Source of the DNA: Streptomyces avidinii
GTDB taxonomy: Bacteria; Actinomycetota; Actinomycetes; Streptomycetales; Streptomycetaceae
Length of the DNA: 64,000 bases
Assembly: GCF_014650695.1 (NCBI RefSeq)
Contig: NZ_BMVL01000010.1
Span: 202,620-266,619, forward strand
Reading direction: 5' to 3'
Part shown: in pieces, positions 27,010 to 34,888 of the stretch
Layout of the letters: every line of letters begins with the position of its first letter
Position numbering within the stretch: position 1 is the first letter of the stretch
The notes under the pieces: generated by a model
Told to the model about the DNA's origin: nothing
Databases searched by the model: none
Seen by the model: only the letters and a program-made list of their open reading frames with translations
Position numbers and translations under genes: made by a program

Positions 27010-28416
27010 ATGTCGGTCCAGGCAGGTTCCGAGTCCGAGGCCCAGACACCGCAGCGCAGTCTTGGGACGACGGCCGCACGGAACTTGGCAACCACGACCA
27101 AGTCCGCGCCGCAGATGCAGGAGATCACCTCGCGGTGGCTCCTGAAGATGCTCCCGTGGGTGTCGGTGCAGGGCGGCACGTACCGCGTCAACCGCAGGCT
27201 GAGCTACTCGGTCGGCAACGGCGTCGTGGAGTTCATCAAAACCGGCACCCAGGTCCAGGTGATCCCGGCCGAGCTCGGTGAGCTCCCGCTGCTGCGCGAC
27301 TACGAGGACCTCGACGTCCTCGGCGAACTCGCCCAGCGCTGCCGGCAGGTCGAGTTCGAGGCCGGGCAGGAGCTCACCTCCTTCGGCAGCCCCGCCGACC
27401 AGGTCTTCCTGCTCGCCCACGGCCGTATCGACCAGATCGGCCCCGGCCCCTACGGCGAGGACGCCGTCCTGGGGAGCGTCGCCGACGGTGCGTACTTCGG
27501 CGACGAGTCCCTCGTCGATGAAGAATCGATTTGGGAGTACACCGCCCGCGCCGCCACCTCCGGCACCGCGCTCACCCTGTCCCGGCAGGACTTCCAGCTC
27601 CTCGCCGACCGGGTCGAATCGCTGCGCGCGCACGTGGACAACGTACGGAGCCGGCCCGACCGGCAGACCAACAAGTACGGCGAGGCCGCGATCGAGCTTT
27701 CCGCCGGCCACCAGGGCGAGGCAGTCCTGCCCGGCACCTTCGTCGACTACGAGGCCCGGCCGCGCGAGTACGAGCTCTCCATTGCACAAACGGTCCTGCG
27801 CGTCCACAGCCGCGTCGCCGACCTCTACAACCACCCGATGAACCAGACCGAGCAGCAGTTGAGGCTCACGGTCGAGGCGCTGCGCGAGCGCCAGGAGCAC
27901 GAGATGCTCAACAACCGCGACTTCGGCCTGCTCCACAACGCGGACTACGACCAGCGCATCCAGCCCCACGACGGCGCGCCCAGCCCCGATGACATGGACC
28001 AGCTGCTCAGCATGCGGCGCGGCTCCAAGCTGTTCCTGGCGCACCCCAAGGCGATCGCCGCCTTCGGCCGCGAGTGCAACAAGCGCGGGATCTACCCCGA
28101 GTCGGTGGACATCGGCGGCAACCGCGTCCCGGCCTGGCGCGGGGTGCCGATCTTCCCGAGCAACAAGATCCCGATCAGCGACGCCCGCACCACGTCCATC
28201 CTGTGCATGCGCACCGGCGAGGACGAGCAGGGCGTGATCGGGCTCCACCAGCCGGGCATCCCCGACGAGATCGAGCCGAGCCTGTCGGTCCGCTTCATGG
28301 GCATCAGCGAGCAGGCGATCATCTCGTACCTGGTCACCGCCTACTTCTCGGCCGCGGTGCTGGTGCCGGACGCGCTCGGCGTGTTGGAGAACGTCGAGAT
28401 CGGCCGCTGGCGCTGA
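27010..28416 (+). CDS. Family 2B encapsulin shell protein with cyclic-nucleotide-binding domain (EshA type)
   Basis: 468 residues. The outer parts form the HK97-like shell fold: N-terminal arm and start of fold at about 1-85 (ARNLATTTKSAPQMQEITSRW; SVGNGVVEFIKTGTQ) and about 225-468 (MLNNRDFGLLHNADYDQRI; LFLAHPKAIAAFGRECNKRGI; ending ENVEIGRWR). Between them, about 90-215, lies a cNMP-binding domain (DVLGELAQRCRQVEFEAGQELTSFG; YFGDESLVDEES). This insertion defines family 2B encapsulins, the group that includes Streptomyces EshA, known as a large multimer tied to aerial growth and ppGpp. Such shells enclose enzymes, often terpenoid ones. The next gene, 5 bases on, is a polyprenyl diphosphate synthase. 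What nucleotide, if any, binds is not shown here. Confidence 0.92.
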   Translation: MSVQAGSESEAQTPQRSLGTTAARNLATTTKSAPQMQEITSRWLLKMLPWVSVQGGTYRVNRRLSYSVGNGVVEFIKTGTQVQVIPAELGELPLLRDYEDLDVLGELAQRCRQVEFEAGQELTSFGSPADQVFLLAHGRIDQIGPGPYGEDAVLGSVADGAYFGDESLVDEESIWEYTARAATSGTALTLSRQDFQLLADRVESLRAHVDNVRSRPDRQTNKYGEAAIELSAGHQGEAVLPGTFVDYEARPREYELSIAQTVLRVHSRVADLYNHPMNQTEQQLRLTVEALRERQEHEMLNNRDFGLLHNADYDQRIQPHDGAPSPDDMDQLLSMRRGSKLFLAHPKAIAAFGRECNKRGIYPESVDIGGNRVPAWRGVPIFPSNKIPISDARTTSILCMRTGEDEQGVIGLHQPGIPDEIEPSLSVRFMGISEQAIISYLVTAYFSAAVLVPDALGVLENVEIGRWR

Positions 28417-28421
28417 CCGCG

Positions 28422-29465
28422 GTGAACACCATCGTGACCGGTGAGGGCCAGGACGCCACGGCCCTCCTGGACCGGACGAGAGAAGCGGTCGACCCGCAGC
28501 TGCGCCGCACCGTCGAGAGCCTGCCGGGCTCGATGCGGCGGGTGGCGATGTACCACTTCGGCTGGGAGCACGAGGACGGCAGCCCCGCGGCGGGCGGCGC
28601 CGGGAAGGCCATCCGGCCGGCCCTGGTGCTGGCATCGGCGCAGGCCCTGCGCGGTCCGGGTGCCGGGCCGGCCGACGAGGCCGTGCGGGCGGCGGCCGCC
28701 GTGGAGCTGGCGCACAACTTCACGCTGCTGCACGACGACATCATCGACAAGGACGCACGGCGGCGCGGCCGGGCCACGGCCTGGACCGTCTTCGGGACGC
28801 CGGACGCCATCATCACGGGCGACGCGATGATGGCGCTCTCCCTGCGGCTGCTCGCGGAGGATCCGCATCCGGCCGCCGCGGCGGCCTCGGCCCGGCTCGC
28901 CGCCTGCATCATCGAGCTGTGTGCGGGCCAGCAGGCCGACTGCGCCTTCGAGCAGCGGCCGGACGTCTCGCTCGACGAGTGCCTGGCCATGGCCACCGCC
29001 AAGACCGGGGCACTACTGGGGTGCGCGTGCGCGCTGGGCGCCCTGTACGCGGGGGCCGGGCCCGACGAGGTCGACGCCATGGACGCGTTCGGGCGGGAGG
29101 CCGGGCTGGCCTTCCAGCTGATCGACGACCTGATCGGCATCTGGGGGGACCCGGGACACACCGGCAAGCCCGCCGGGGCCGACCTGATCGCCCGGAAGAA
29201 GTCCCTCCCGGTCGTGGCCGCCCTCACCTCGGACACCGCCGCGGGGAAGGAGCTGGCCGCGCTGTATGCCGGCCCCATGGCCGGGGACGACGTACGCAGG
29301 GCGGCCGACGCCGTGGACCGGGCCGGCGGGCGGGACTGGGCGCAGGCCGAGGCCGCGGACCGGATGGGGCGGGCGGTCCAGCAGCTGTCCCGGGCCGTGC
29401 CGGACCTCGGGGCGGCGGGCGGGCTGCTGGCACTCGCGGAGTTCGTGACGCGTCGCACGAGGTGA
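28422..29465 (+). CDS. Polyprenyl diphosphate synthase, probable encapsulin cargo
   Basis: 347 residues from the GTG at 28422, six bases after the encapsulin TGA. Trans-isoprenyl synthase fold: KAIRPALVLASA near 60-71, first aspartate-rich motif LLHDDIID near 101-108, second motif LIDDLIGIWGD near 230-240 followed by GKPAGADLIARKKSLPV. The second motif is DDLIG, not the common DDxxD. It condenses isopentenyl diphosphate with an allylic diphosphate; chain length is not predictable here. Polyprenyl transferases are known cargo of family 2 encapsulins, where a disordered N-terminal tail guides loading. Here only about 25 residues precede the fold, so a long loading tail is missing. Confidence 0.9.
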   Translation: MNTIVTGEGQDATALLDRTREAVDPQLRRTVESLPGSMRRVAMYHFGWEHEDGSPAAGGAGKAIRPALVLASAQALRGPGAGPADEAVRAAAAVELAHNFTLLHDDIIDKDARRRGRATAWTVFGTPDAIITGDAMMALSLRLLAEDPHPAAAAASARLAACIIELCAGQQADCAFEQRPDVSLDECLAMATAKTGALLGCACALGALYAGAGPDEVDAMDAFGREAGLAFQLIDDLIGIWGDPGHTGKPAGADLIARKKSLPVVAALTSDTAAGKELAALYAGPMAGDDVRRAADAVDRAGGRDWAQAEAADRMGRAVQQLSRAVPDLGAAGGLLALAEFVTRRTR

Positions 29466-29488
29466 GCCCGAGGGGCTCCACGGGCCCG

Positions 29489-29526
29489 AGGCCCGTTCCG
29501 GTACCCCATGGTGCCGGAACGGGCCT
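29489..29526 (+). terminator. Hairpin terminator after the encapsulin operon
   Basis: AGGCCCGTTCCGGTACC (29489-29505) pairs with 29510-29526 apart from one position, with a 4-base loop. It lies 24 bases past the polyprenyl synthase stop and marks the operon end. Confidence 0.75.
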
Positions 29527-29598
29527 TACCGCATGTCCGCGCCAACTCTAGGATCGCTCACGGTTGTTGACCTGTGACGTGAGTGAAGGGTGTGACCA

Positions 29599-30201
29599 GT
29601 GGCGCTGGAGATACGACAGGCGGATCAGTCGGACCGGGACGCGGTGGCGCGGCTGCTCGACGAGTCCTTCCGCACCGACCCGGTGAGCAGCTGGGTCTTC
29701 CCGGACCCGGAGCACCGCGCCGCGGTGCACGGAAAGTTCCTCGGCGTCTTCGTGGACGTGGCGCTGGAGGAGGGCCGGATCGACTACGCCACGGACGGTT
29801 CGGCGGCCGCGCTCTGGCTGCGGATCCCGGCGGGCGATCCGGAGGGGGAGGTCGTCGAGGACGAGGTCCCGGCGCGGATGCGGGCCGTGGCGGACCCCGA
29901 CAACGAGCGGTGCGAGCTGGTGGGACGACTCACGGGCGCGGTGCACCCGACGGCGGAGGAGCACGAGTACCTGCTGATGATCGCGGTCGCCCCGGACCGG
30001 CAGGGTCAGGGGCTGGGCAGCGAGTTGATGCGGCCGGTGCTGGAGCGCTGCGACCGCGAGGGGGTGCCGGCCTATCTGGAGGCGAGCAGTGAGCGCAGCA
30101 AGGAGCTCTACGAGCGGCTCGGCTGGGAGTTCACGGGGGAGGTGGTGCGGCTCCCCGAGGGGCCGCTGATGTGGCCGATGTGGCGCAAACCGCGCGGCTG
30201 A
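29599..30201 (+). CDS. GNAT-family N-acetyltransferase
   Basis: 200 residues from the GTG at 29599 with a GAAGGG ribosome site. The GNAT core is C-terminal: LLMIAVAPDRQGQGLGSELM near 130-149 holds the acetyl-CoA loop, then YLEASSERSKELYERLGWEFTGEV. This form, with a DPxxxW-type N-terminal region (RTDPVSSWVFPD), is common in Streptomyces, and its acceptor is unknown. Alone between the encapsulin operon terminator and a reductase-like gene. Confidence 0.88.
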   Translation: MALEIRQADQSDRDAVARLLDESFRTDPVSSWVFPDPEHRAAVHGKFLGVFVDVALEEGRIDYATDGSAAALWLRIPAGDPEGEVVEDEVPARMRAVADPDNERCELVGRLTGAVHPTAEEHEYLLMIAVAPDRQGQGLGSELMRPVLERCDREGVPAYLEASSERSKELYERLGWEFTGEVVRLPEGPLMWPMWRKPRG

Positions 30202-30309
30202 GGCTCGCGGTCCCGCACCGGGGGTGAATGCCCTTGCGTAACCACTACAGGCGAAGTACTTTAGGCGACGTGCCCCGGTGTGGCGGCACCCCCAGTGAAA
30301 GAGAATCGC

Positions 30310-30894
30310 TTGCGCAGGCTCACGTACTTCATCGCCACCTCCGTCGACGGGTTCATCGGGGCCCCGGACGGTGACGGCGATTTCTTCTACAGCCACCTCG
30401 ACGCGGAGTTCGTCGGATTCCTCGCGGCCGAATACCCCGAGACGATCTCGGCCCAGGGGCGCGTCCAGCTCGGGATCGCCGATGCCGCCCCCAAGCGCTT
30501 CGACGCGGTGATCATGGGACGGCGTACCTACGAGCCGGGCCTCGAACAGGGCATGACCAGCCCCTACGGTCACCTGCCCGAGCAGTACGTCGTCTCCCGC
30601 TCCCTCGCCGCCCCACCGGACCCGCAGGTCCGGCTGATCAGCGGCCACCTGGCGGCCGAGGTGCGCGAGCTCAAGGCGCGGGACGGTCTCGGCATCTGGC
30701 TCTGCGGCGGTGCGGACCTCGCCACCCAGCTGATCGACGAGATCGACGAGATCATCGTCAAGACCTACCCGGTCTTCGCCGGCACCGGCATGCCGATGTC
30801 GCGCGCCGGCTTCGGAGCGCGCCCCTTGGAGCTCACCGCGGTCAGGACCTTCGGCGGCGGACAGGTCGTGACCACCTACGCGCGGGGGCGCTGA
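30310..30894 (+). CDS. RibD C-terminal/DHFR-like reductase family protein
   Basis: About 194 residues. The DHFR-like fold is shown by RLTYFIATSVDGFIGAPDGDGDF at the start, AVIMGRRTYEPG near 70 and the nucleotide-binding GLGIWLCGGADLATQLIDEIDEIIVKTYPVFAGTG near 125-155. This family of small NADPH-dependent reductases is widespread, and substrates are mostly unknown. Start uncertain: TTG 30310 gives a usual N-terminus (MRRLTYF), while GTG codons at 30295 and 30280 are also in frame; none has a strong ribosome site. Confidence 0.82.
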   Translation: MRRLTYFIATSVDGFIGAPDGDGDFFYSHLDAEFVGFLAAEYPETISAQGRVQLGIADAAPKRFDAVIMGRRTYEPGLEQGMTSPYGHLPEQYVVSRSLAAPPDPQVRLISGHLAAEVRELKARDGLGIWLCGGADLATQLIDEIDEIIVKTYPVFAGTGMPMSRAGFGARPLELTAVRTFGGGQVVTTYARGR

Positions 30895-30930
30895 CCCGCC
30901 GAACGCGCAGAACCGGCCTACCGTGGAGGT

Positions 30931-31134
30931 ATGGCCGGTGAACAGCAGCACCACGCGCACGAGACGGTGGCCCCGCAGGCCGGGCACGAGCAGCAGGCGT
31001 GCCCGGCGTGCGGGCGCCGCGTCGACACAGTGGTCAGGCGGCGCAAGTCTCTCGGGATCTTCATTCCGGTGTGGGGTCGGGGTCCCTGCCGGAACCCCGA
31101 CTGCCGTGACTACGCGAACCCCGAGGAGCGGTGA
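30931..31134 (+). CDS. Small zinc-ribbon-like protein, unknown
   Basis: 67 residues. A His/Gln-rich N-terminus (GEQQHHAHE) is followed by ACPACGRRVDTVVRRRKSLG and RGPCRNPDCRDYANPE. The two Cys pairs could bind zinc in a ribbon. It ends three bases before the stop of the convergent protease gene at 31136. The short length and steady codon use suggest a real gene conserved in Streptomyces, but I cannot name a role. Confidence 0.7.
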   Translation: MAGEQQHHAHETVAPQAGHEQQACPACGRRVDTVVRRRKSLGIFIPVWGRGPCRNPDCRDYANPEER

Positions 31135-31135
31135 C

Positions 31136-31804
31136 TCAGCCCTTGGTGGCGAGATCCTTCGCGCCGAGGCCCGAGGCGAAGCCGTTGGCCCAGAGCTGGT
31201 TGACCCGTGTCCGCTCGGCGGAGTTCGGGGTCGCGTTCGTGCACGAGGTGCCCGGGCCGCCGCCCGACATCAGCTCGCTGCACGGGCCCGAGTAGTGGTC
31301 CGGCAGACCCAGCACGTGGCCGGTCTCGTGCGCGGTCACCCGGGTGGAGTTGTACTGCTGGTTCTGCCGGTAGTCGAGGAAGATGTAGCCCCGGCCGTGC
31401 CCGTCCGTGCTCGCGTACGAGCCGCGTGAGTCGTTGCCCTCCCGGTACGAGAAGTTCCCGCCCGAGGACACCTCCTGCAGTTTGACGTTGGACACCGAGC
31501 TGTTCCAGATCTGCGTGGAGCGGGCTATCTGGGTGCGGAAGCTGGGGGCGCTGCGGGTGTTGTACGTGACGGTCACGGCGAGGGCGCCGGGGTTGGCGGC
31601 GCGCTGCTCGGCGACCGAGCGCTGGACGGCCTCGAAGAACGCGCGGTTCGCGGCCGCGTTCTCCGGCGAACCCTCGTACGCGGCGTAGCTGACGGCGCTG
31701 CCGACGGGGGCGGGCGCGGCGGTGGCGGTGGGGACGACACCAAGGGTGGCGGCGAGGCCGAGGCCGACGGTCGTGGCCAGCATGGCCTTACGGGAGTGGC
31801 GCAT
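31136..31804 (-). CDS. snpA: Snapalysin-type secreted metalloprotease (M7 family)
   Basis: 222 residues from the ATG at 31804 (AGGAG ribosome site). Signal peptide: RHSRK, hydrophobic core, likely cut after ATAAPA near residue 30, then a short propeptide. The zinc site is HETGHVLGLPDHYSGPC near 160-176, the HExxHxxGxxD form with Asp as third ligand that is specific to snapalysins, followed by the LMSGG Met-turn. A small extracellular protease with preference for aromatic residues. It diverges from a LysR gene, the known arrangement of snpA with its activator snpR. Confidence 0.93.
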   Translation of the reverse strand: MRHSRKAMLATTVGLGLAATLGVVPTATAAPAPVGSAVSYAAYEGSPENAAANRAFFEAVQRSVAEQRAANPGALAVTVTYNTRSAPSFRTQIARSTQIWNSSVSNVKLQEVSSGGNFSYREGNDSRGSYASTDGHGRGYIFLDYRQNQQYNSTRVTAHETGHVLGLPDHYSGPCSELMSGGGPGTSCTNATPNSAERTRVNQLWANGFASGLGAKDLATKG

Positions 31805-31898
31805 GTGGGGGAGCTCCTACTCGTCCGGTGCGGTGGGGGGTGGTCTTTCGGTACCGGAGTCTGCGGGAGCACAAGCGCCCGGCGGATGATGTCAGTCC

Positions 31899-31919
31899 CC
31901 GATAGCGCGGGCCTATCGG
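31899..31919. promoter_or_regulatory. LysR-type T-N11-A operator between snpA and its regulator
   Basis: A palindrome with 7-base arms, CCGATAG and CTATCGG, and a 7-base spacer. T31903 and A31915 are 11 bases apart, the classical LysR box. It sits 95 bases from the protease ATG and 96 from the regulator ATG, so one site can serve both promoters. Another GCTATCGG half-site is near 31968. Confidence 0.75.
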
Positions 31920-32014
31920 GAAGATTTCGGAAGCCCAACAAGCGTGAGAATGGCGGGATTCGGGGGGCTATCGGTGGCTGGTGCGGTCCGTAGGGACCGG
32001 CCTACCCTCAGGGC

Positions 32015-32950
32015 ATGGAGCTTGAGGTCAGGCACCTGCGCGCCCTGTGCGCCATCGCCGACGCCGGAAGCCTGCACAAGGCCGCCCGGCAACTCGGCGT
32101 GAGCCAGCCCTCCTTGACGACACAGCTGCGCCGCATCGAACGGGCCCTCGACGGCGAACTGTTCCTGCGCGAGCGGACCGGCTGCCGGCCCACCCCCTTC
32201 GGCCGGACCGTGCTGGGCCGGGCCCGCCCGCTGCTCGCCGAGATGGCCGCGCTGGTCGCGGAGGCCCGCGAACTGGCCCATGCCTCAAGGCTGCGCATCG
32301 GCTCCACCGCCAGCAGCGCGCTGCCGGGCTGGCTGCGGCGGATCCACCGGCGGCTGCCGGACACCGAGACCTCGCTGGTGGTGGACGTCTCCGCCAACGC
32401 GCTGCTCAGGATGGTCGCCGCGGGGCAGCTGGACGTGGCGTTCGTGCACGAGGTGGAGGGCAGCCCGCTGCGGGTGCCGCCCGGGCTGCAGATGCACGTA
32501 CTGATGGAGCGGGAACCGCAGTTCGTGTCGATGTCCCGGGACCATCCGGCCGCCGGTCAGGCGGTGGTCTCCTTACGGGACCTCGCCGCCGACCGCTGGA
32601 TGGTGGATCCCTCGGTCGACGGCGAGTGGGACGGGCTGCGCCGGGTCTTCGCCGGGGCCGGGCTCGACCCGCCGGTCCTGCACGCCGACTACCACACGGC
32701 GACCTCGCTGATCATCTCCGGCGAGGCCGTCGCGCCCTGCCAGCCGACCTCCGGGCCGCGCGAGGACATGGCGATCCGGCCGCTGTGCGGGGACCCCCTC
32801 GCCGTGCGCCTGCTGCTGGCGACCCGGCCCGGCGCGCACGCCGAGGTCTACGAGGACCTGCGCGCGGCCTATCGCGAGGCCGCGCTGCGGACGCCCCCGT
32901 ACCGGGCCTGGCTCCACCACCATGCGAGCCCGCTGCTGGAGGTGGCGTAG
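32015..32950 (+). CDS. snpR: LysR-family activator of the snapalysin gene (SnpR type)
   Basis: 311 residues. The winged HTH at 1-60 is a standard LysR head (MELEVRHLRALCAIADAGSLHKAARQLGVSQPSLTTQLRRIERALDGELFLRERTGCRPT). The effector domain follows (SRLRIGSTASSALPGWL; GQLDVAFVHEVEG; LVPPGLQMHVLMER-like stretch). In Streptomyces the LysR gene opposite snpA activates protease expression. The shared T-N11-A site supports the same here. The signal it senses is not known. Confidence 0.9.
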   Translation: MELEVRHLRALCAIADAGSLHKAARQLGVSQPSLTTQLRRIERALDGELFLRERTGCRPTPFGRTVLGRARPLLAEMAALVAEARELAHASRLRIGSTASSALPGWLRRIHRRLPDTETSLVVDVSANALLRMVAAGQLDVAFVHEVEGSPLRVPPGLQMHVLMEREPQFVSMSRDHPAAGQAVVSLRDLAADRWMVDPSVDGEWDGLRRVFAGAGLDPPVLHADYHTATSLIISGEAVAPCQPTSGPREDMAIRPLCGDPLAVRLLLATRPGAHAEVYEDLRAAYREAALRTPPYRAWLHHHASPLLEVA

Positions 32951-32966
32951 CGGCGGATCCCCCCGG

Positions 32967-33782
32967 TCAGCGCCGCGCGCGGGCCCGGTCGTAGGCGAGG
33001 GCCGCGGCCCCCTGCGCCAGCAGGACCGCGCCCGCCGCCGCCCAGCCCGGGCTGCGGCGGTGGGCCGCCCAGGCCAGCAGGGGTGCACCGGCCGCGACCT
33101 GGGCCGCGCCCAGCATCCGGGCCCTCGGGCCGCGGACCCACGGGCCCAGCGGGCCCCCCTCCACCGCGTCGAGTTCGGCCCGCACCGCGTCGGGCCAGCC
33201 CGACCACTCCACCGTCTCGACGTCGGGGGCCACCCGGGCCGCGGCCCGGAGCCGGTCGGCCGGTTCGCCCGGTGCCAGCCCGGCCGGCAGGGCCAGTCCG
33301 GCGCGGGTCAGCAGTGCGACCAGGGCCAGCAGTCGGCCCTCCCCGTCGACGGCCGGGTCCGCATCGGCGCGGGTGAGGCGTTCCAGTTCCGCCAGGTCGA
33401 GGACCGGGTCCAGGCCGAGCCGCGCCGACAGGGCCCGCATCGCGTCGGGCTCGCCGGCCGGGCGCCCGGCCGCGTCCCACCCGTAGGCGGCGGTGCGCCG
33501 GAATCCGCTCGACAGGGCGAAGCCGGTCCGGCCGTCCTGCCACCACAGGCCGAGCACCGGCCAGTCGGTGCCGATCGCGAGGGCCGAACCCCAACCGGAG
33601 AGGACCTCCGCCACGGTCTCCGGGCCGTCCCGCCAGGGCTTGTCCTCGGGAACGAGCACGCTCCATTCGCCCGCCGGGGCGAGCAGCAGGCGGACGCGCA
33701 ACAGGTGGGCCGGGCGGCGCACGGCCAGAGGTTCGGCGCGGCAGAGCAGCAGCCCGCCGGTCACGGTCCGGGAGATTGACAT
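32967..33782 (-). CDS. Conserved actinobacterial protein, unknown function
   Basis: 271 residues from the ATG at 33782; the frame stays open to 34151 but that overlaps the divergent DUF4097 gene. The N-terminal half has beta-rich, Trp-rich stretches (GEWSVLVPEDKPWRDGPE; DWPVLGLWWQDGRTGFALSSGFRRTAAYGW). The middle has PDVETVEWSGWPDAVRAELDAVEGG, and near the C-terminus is a hydrophobic segment (WAAAGAVLLAQGAAALAYDRARARR), possibly one membrane helix. I do not recognise a catalytic motif. It diverges from the DUF4097-PadR operon. Confidence 0.7.
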   Translation of the reverse strand: MSISRTVTGGLLLCRAEPLAVRRPAHLLRVRLLLAPAGEWSVLVPEDKPWRDGPETVAEVLSGWGSALAIGTDWPVLGLWWQDGRTGFALSSGFRRTAAYGWDAAGRPAGEPDAMRALSARLGLDPVLDLAELERLTRADADPAVDGEGRLLALVALLTRAGLALPAGLAPGEPADRLRAAARVAPDVETVEWSGWPDAVRAELDAVEGGPLGPWVRGPRARMLGAAQVAAGAPLLAWAAHRRSPGWAAAGAVLLAQGAAALAYDRARARR

Positions 33783-33833
33783 GCCCACACAATAGAGCAA
33801 AACACCCCAAATGGCGGGGTTTCGAGAGGGCGC

Positions 33834-33890
33834 TTGACTTCCCCCGACCGCGATATATCGTGTTAGCAGAAGACGCGATATGTTGCGTGC
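33834..33890 (+). promoter_or_regulatory. Promoter with PadR-type operator for the DUF4097-PadR operon
   Basis: A -35 TTGACT (33834-33839) and -10 TATCGT (33856-33861) are 16 bases apart. A perfect palindrome, CGATATATCG (33851-33860), overlaps the -10, and a second CGCGATATGTTGCG stretch lies at 33874-33887. GATAT-type palindromes are usual for PadR repressors, and the PadR gene is second in this operon, so self-repression is likely. Confidence 0.65.
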
Positions 33891-33930
33891 GTCGAGCCCC
33901 GTCCGTGTACGCACGAGGAGGATCAGCACC

Positions 33931-34887
33931 ATGGCAGAGCAGTCGCCCGAGTCGCCCCAGCCGTCGCCGGCGCCGTCGACGTGGCACTTCGCCGAACCGC
34001 GGAAGCTCACCTTCGAGGAGCCGGTGACCGAGCTCCGCGTCCGTATCGTGAGCGGCACCGTCAATGTGGTCGCCGCCGAGGAGGGCCCGGCCCGCCTGGA
34101 GGTGACCGAGGTCGACGGACCGCCCCTGTACGTCGTGCAGGACGGCGGCACGCTGACCGTCTCCTACGAGGACGCGCCCTGGAACGGCTCCCACGGACTC
34201 AAGGAATGGTTCGAGTCCAAGCCCTGGAAGGCCTGGTCCGGTTCGTTCTCCGGCCGCAAGGCCTGGGAGCGCAGCGCAGCGATCACCCTCACCGTTCCCG
34301 CCGGTACCCAGGTCCGTGTGGCCGCGGTCGACGCCGTCTCCTTCGTCTCCGGGATCTCCGGGGGCACCGACGTCAACGGGGTCTCCGGCGACGCCACGCT
34401 GGTCGGCCTGTCCGGCCGGGTCAAGGCGCACACCGTCTCCGGCAGCGTCGAGGCCCAGTCCGTCACCGGAGAGTTCGGCTTCCACTCGGTCTCCGGAGGC
34501 CTGACCGTGGTCGACGGCGCCGGTGTGAAGGTACGGGCCGACTCGGTCAGCGGCGACATGCTGATCGACCTGGACCCCGGCCCGGAGGACGCCGGTCCCG
34601 TGGACATCGCGCTGAACTCGGTCTCCGGCCAGGTCGCGATCCGCCTCCCGCACCCCGCCGACGCCCGCGTCGAGGCCAACACCGCCACCGGCCGCGTCTC
34701 CAACGCCTTCGAGGACCTGCGGGTCTCCGGCCAGATGGGCGCCAAGCGGATCACCGGGACCCTCGGCTCCGGCGCGGGCACCCTGCGGGCGACCACGGTC
34801 TCCGGCTCGATCGCGCTGCTGCGCCGCCCGCAGGCCGAGGCCGACACCCCCGCCGCCCCCCTCGCGCTCGACAAGAAGGTGCTCTGA
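33931..34887 (+). CDS. DUF4097-family beta-helical protein
   Basis: 318 residues from the ATG at 33931 with a GAGGAGGA ribosome site. After a polar start it is a run of short beta repeats built around VSG (DATLVGLSGRVKAHTVSGSVEAQSVTG; FHSVSGGLTVV; RADSVSGDMLIDL; ALNSVSGQVAIRL; ATTVSGSIALL), typical of DUF4097 adhesin-like solenoids. No signal peptide or anchor is visible, so it may be cytoplasmic. Function unknown. DUF4097 genes often pair with stress or envelope regulators. PadR starts two bases after its stop, so they are one operon. Confidence 0.85.
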   Translation: MAEQSPESPQPSPAPSTWHFAEPRKLTFEEPVTELRVRIVSGTVNVVAAEEGPARLEVTEVDGPPLYVVQDGGTLTVSYEDAPWNGSHGLKEWFESKPWKAWSGSFSGRKAWERSAAITLTVPAGTQVRVAAVDAVSFVSGISGGTDVNGVSGDATLVGLSGRVKAHTVSGSVEAQSVTGEFGFHSVSGGLTVVDGAGVKVRADSVSGDMLIDLDPGPEDAGPVDIALNSVSGQVAIRLPHPADARVEANTATGRVSNAFEDLRVSGQMGAKRITGTLGSGAGTLRATTVSGSIALLRRPQAEADTPAAPLALDKKVL

Positions 34888-34888
34888 C

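Noticed and set aside
28074..28421. Upstream extension of the polyprenyl synthase frame, which would give the long N-terminal tail expected of cargo
   Set aside because: It lies entirely within the encapsulin gene in another frame and reads as an Arg/His/Pro shadow without cargo-type motifs.
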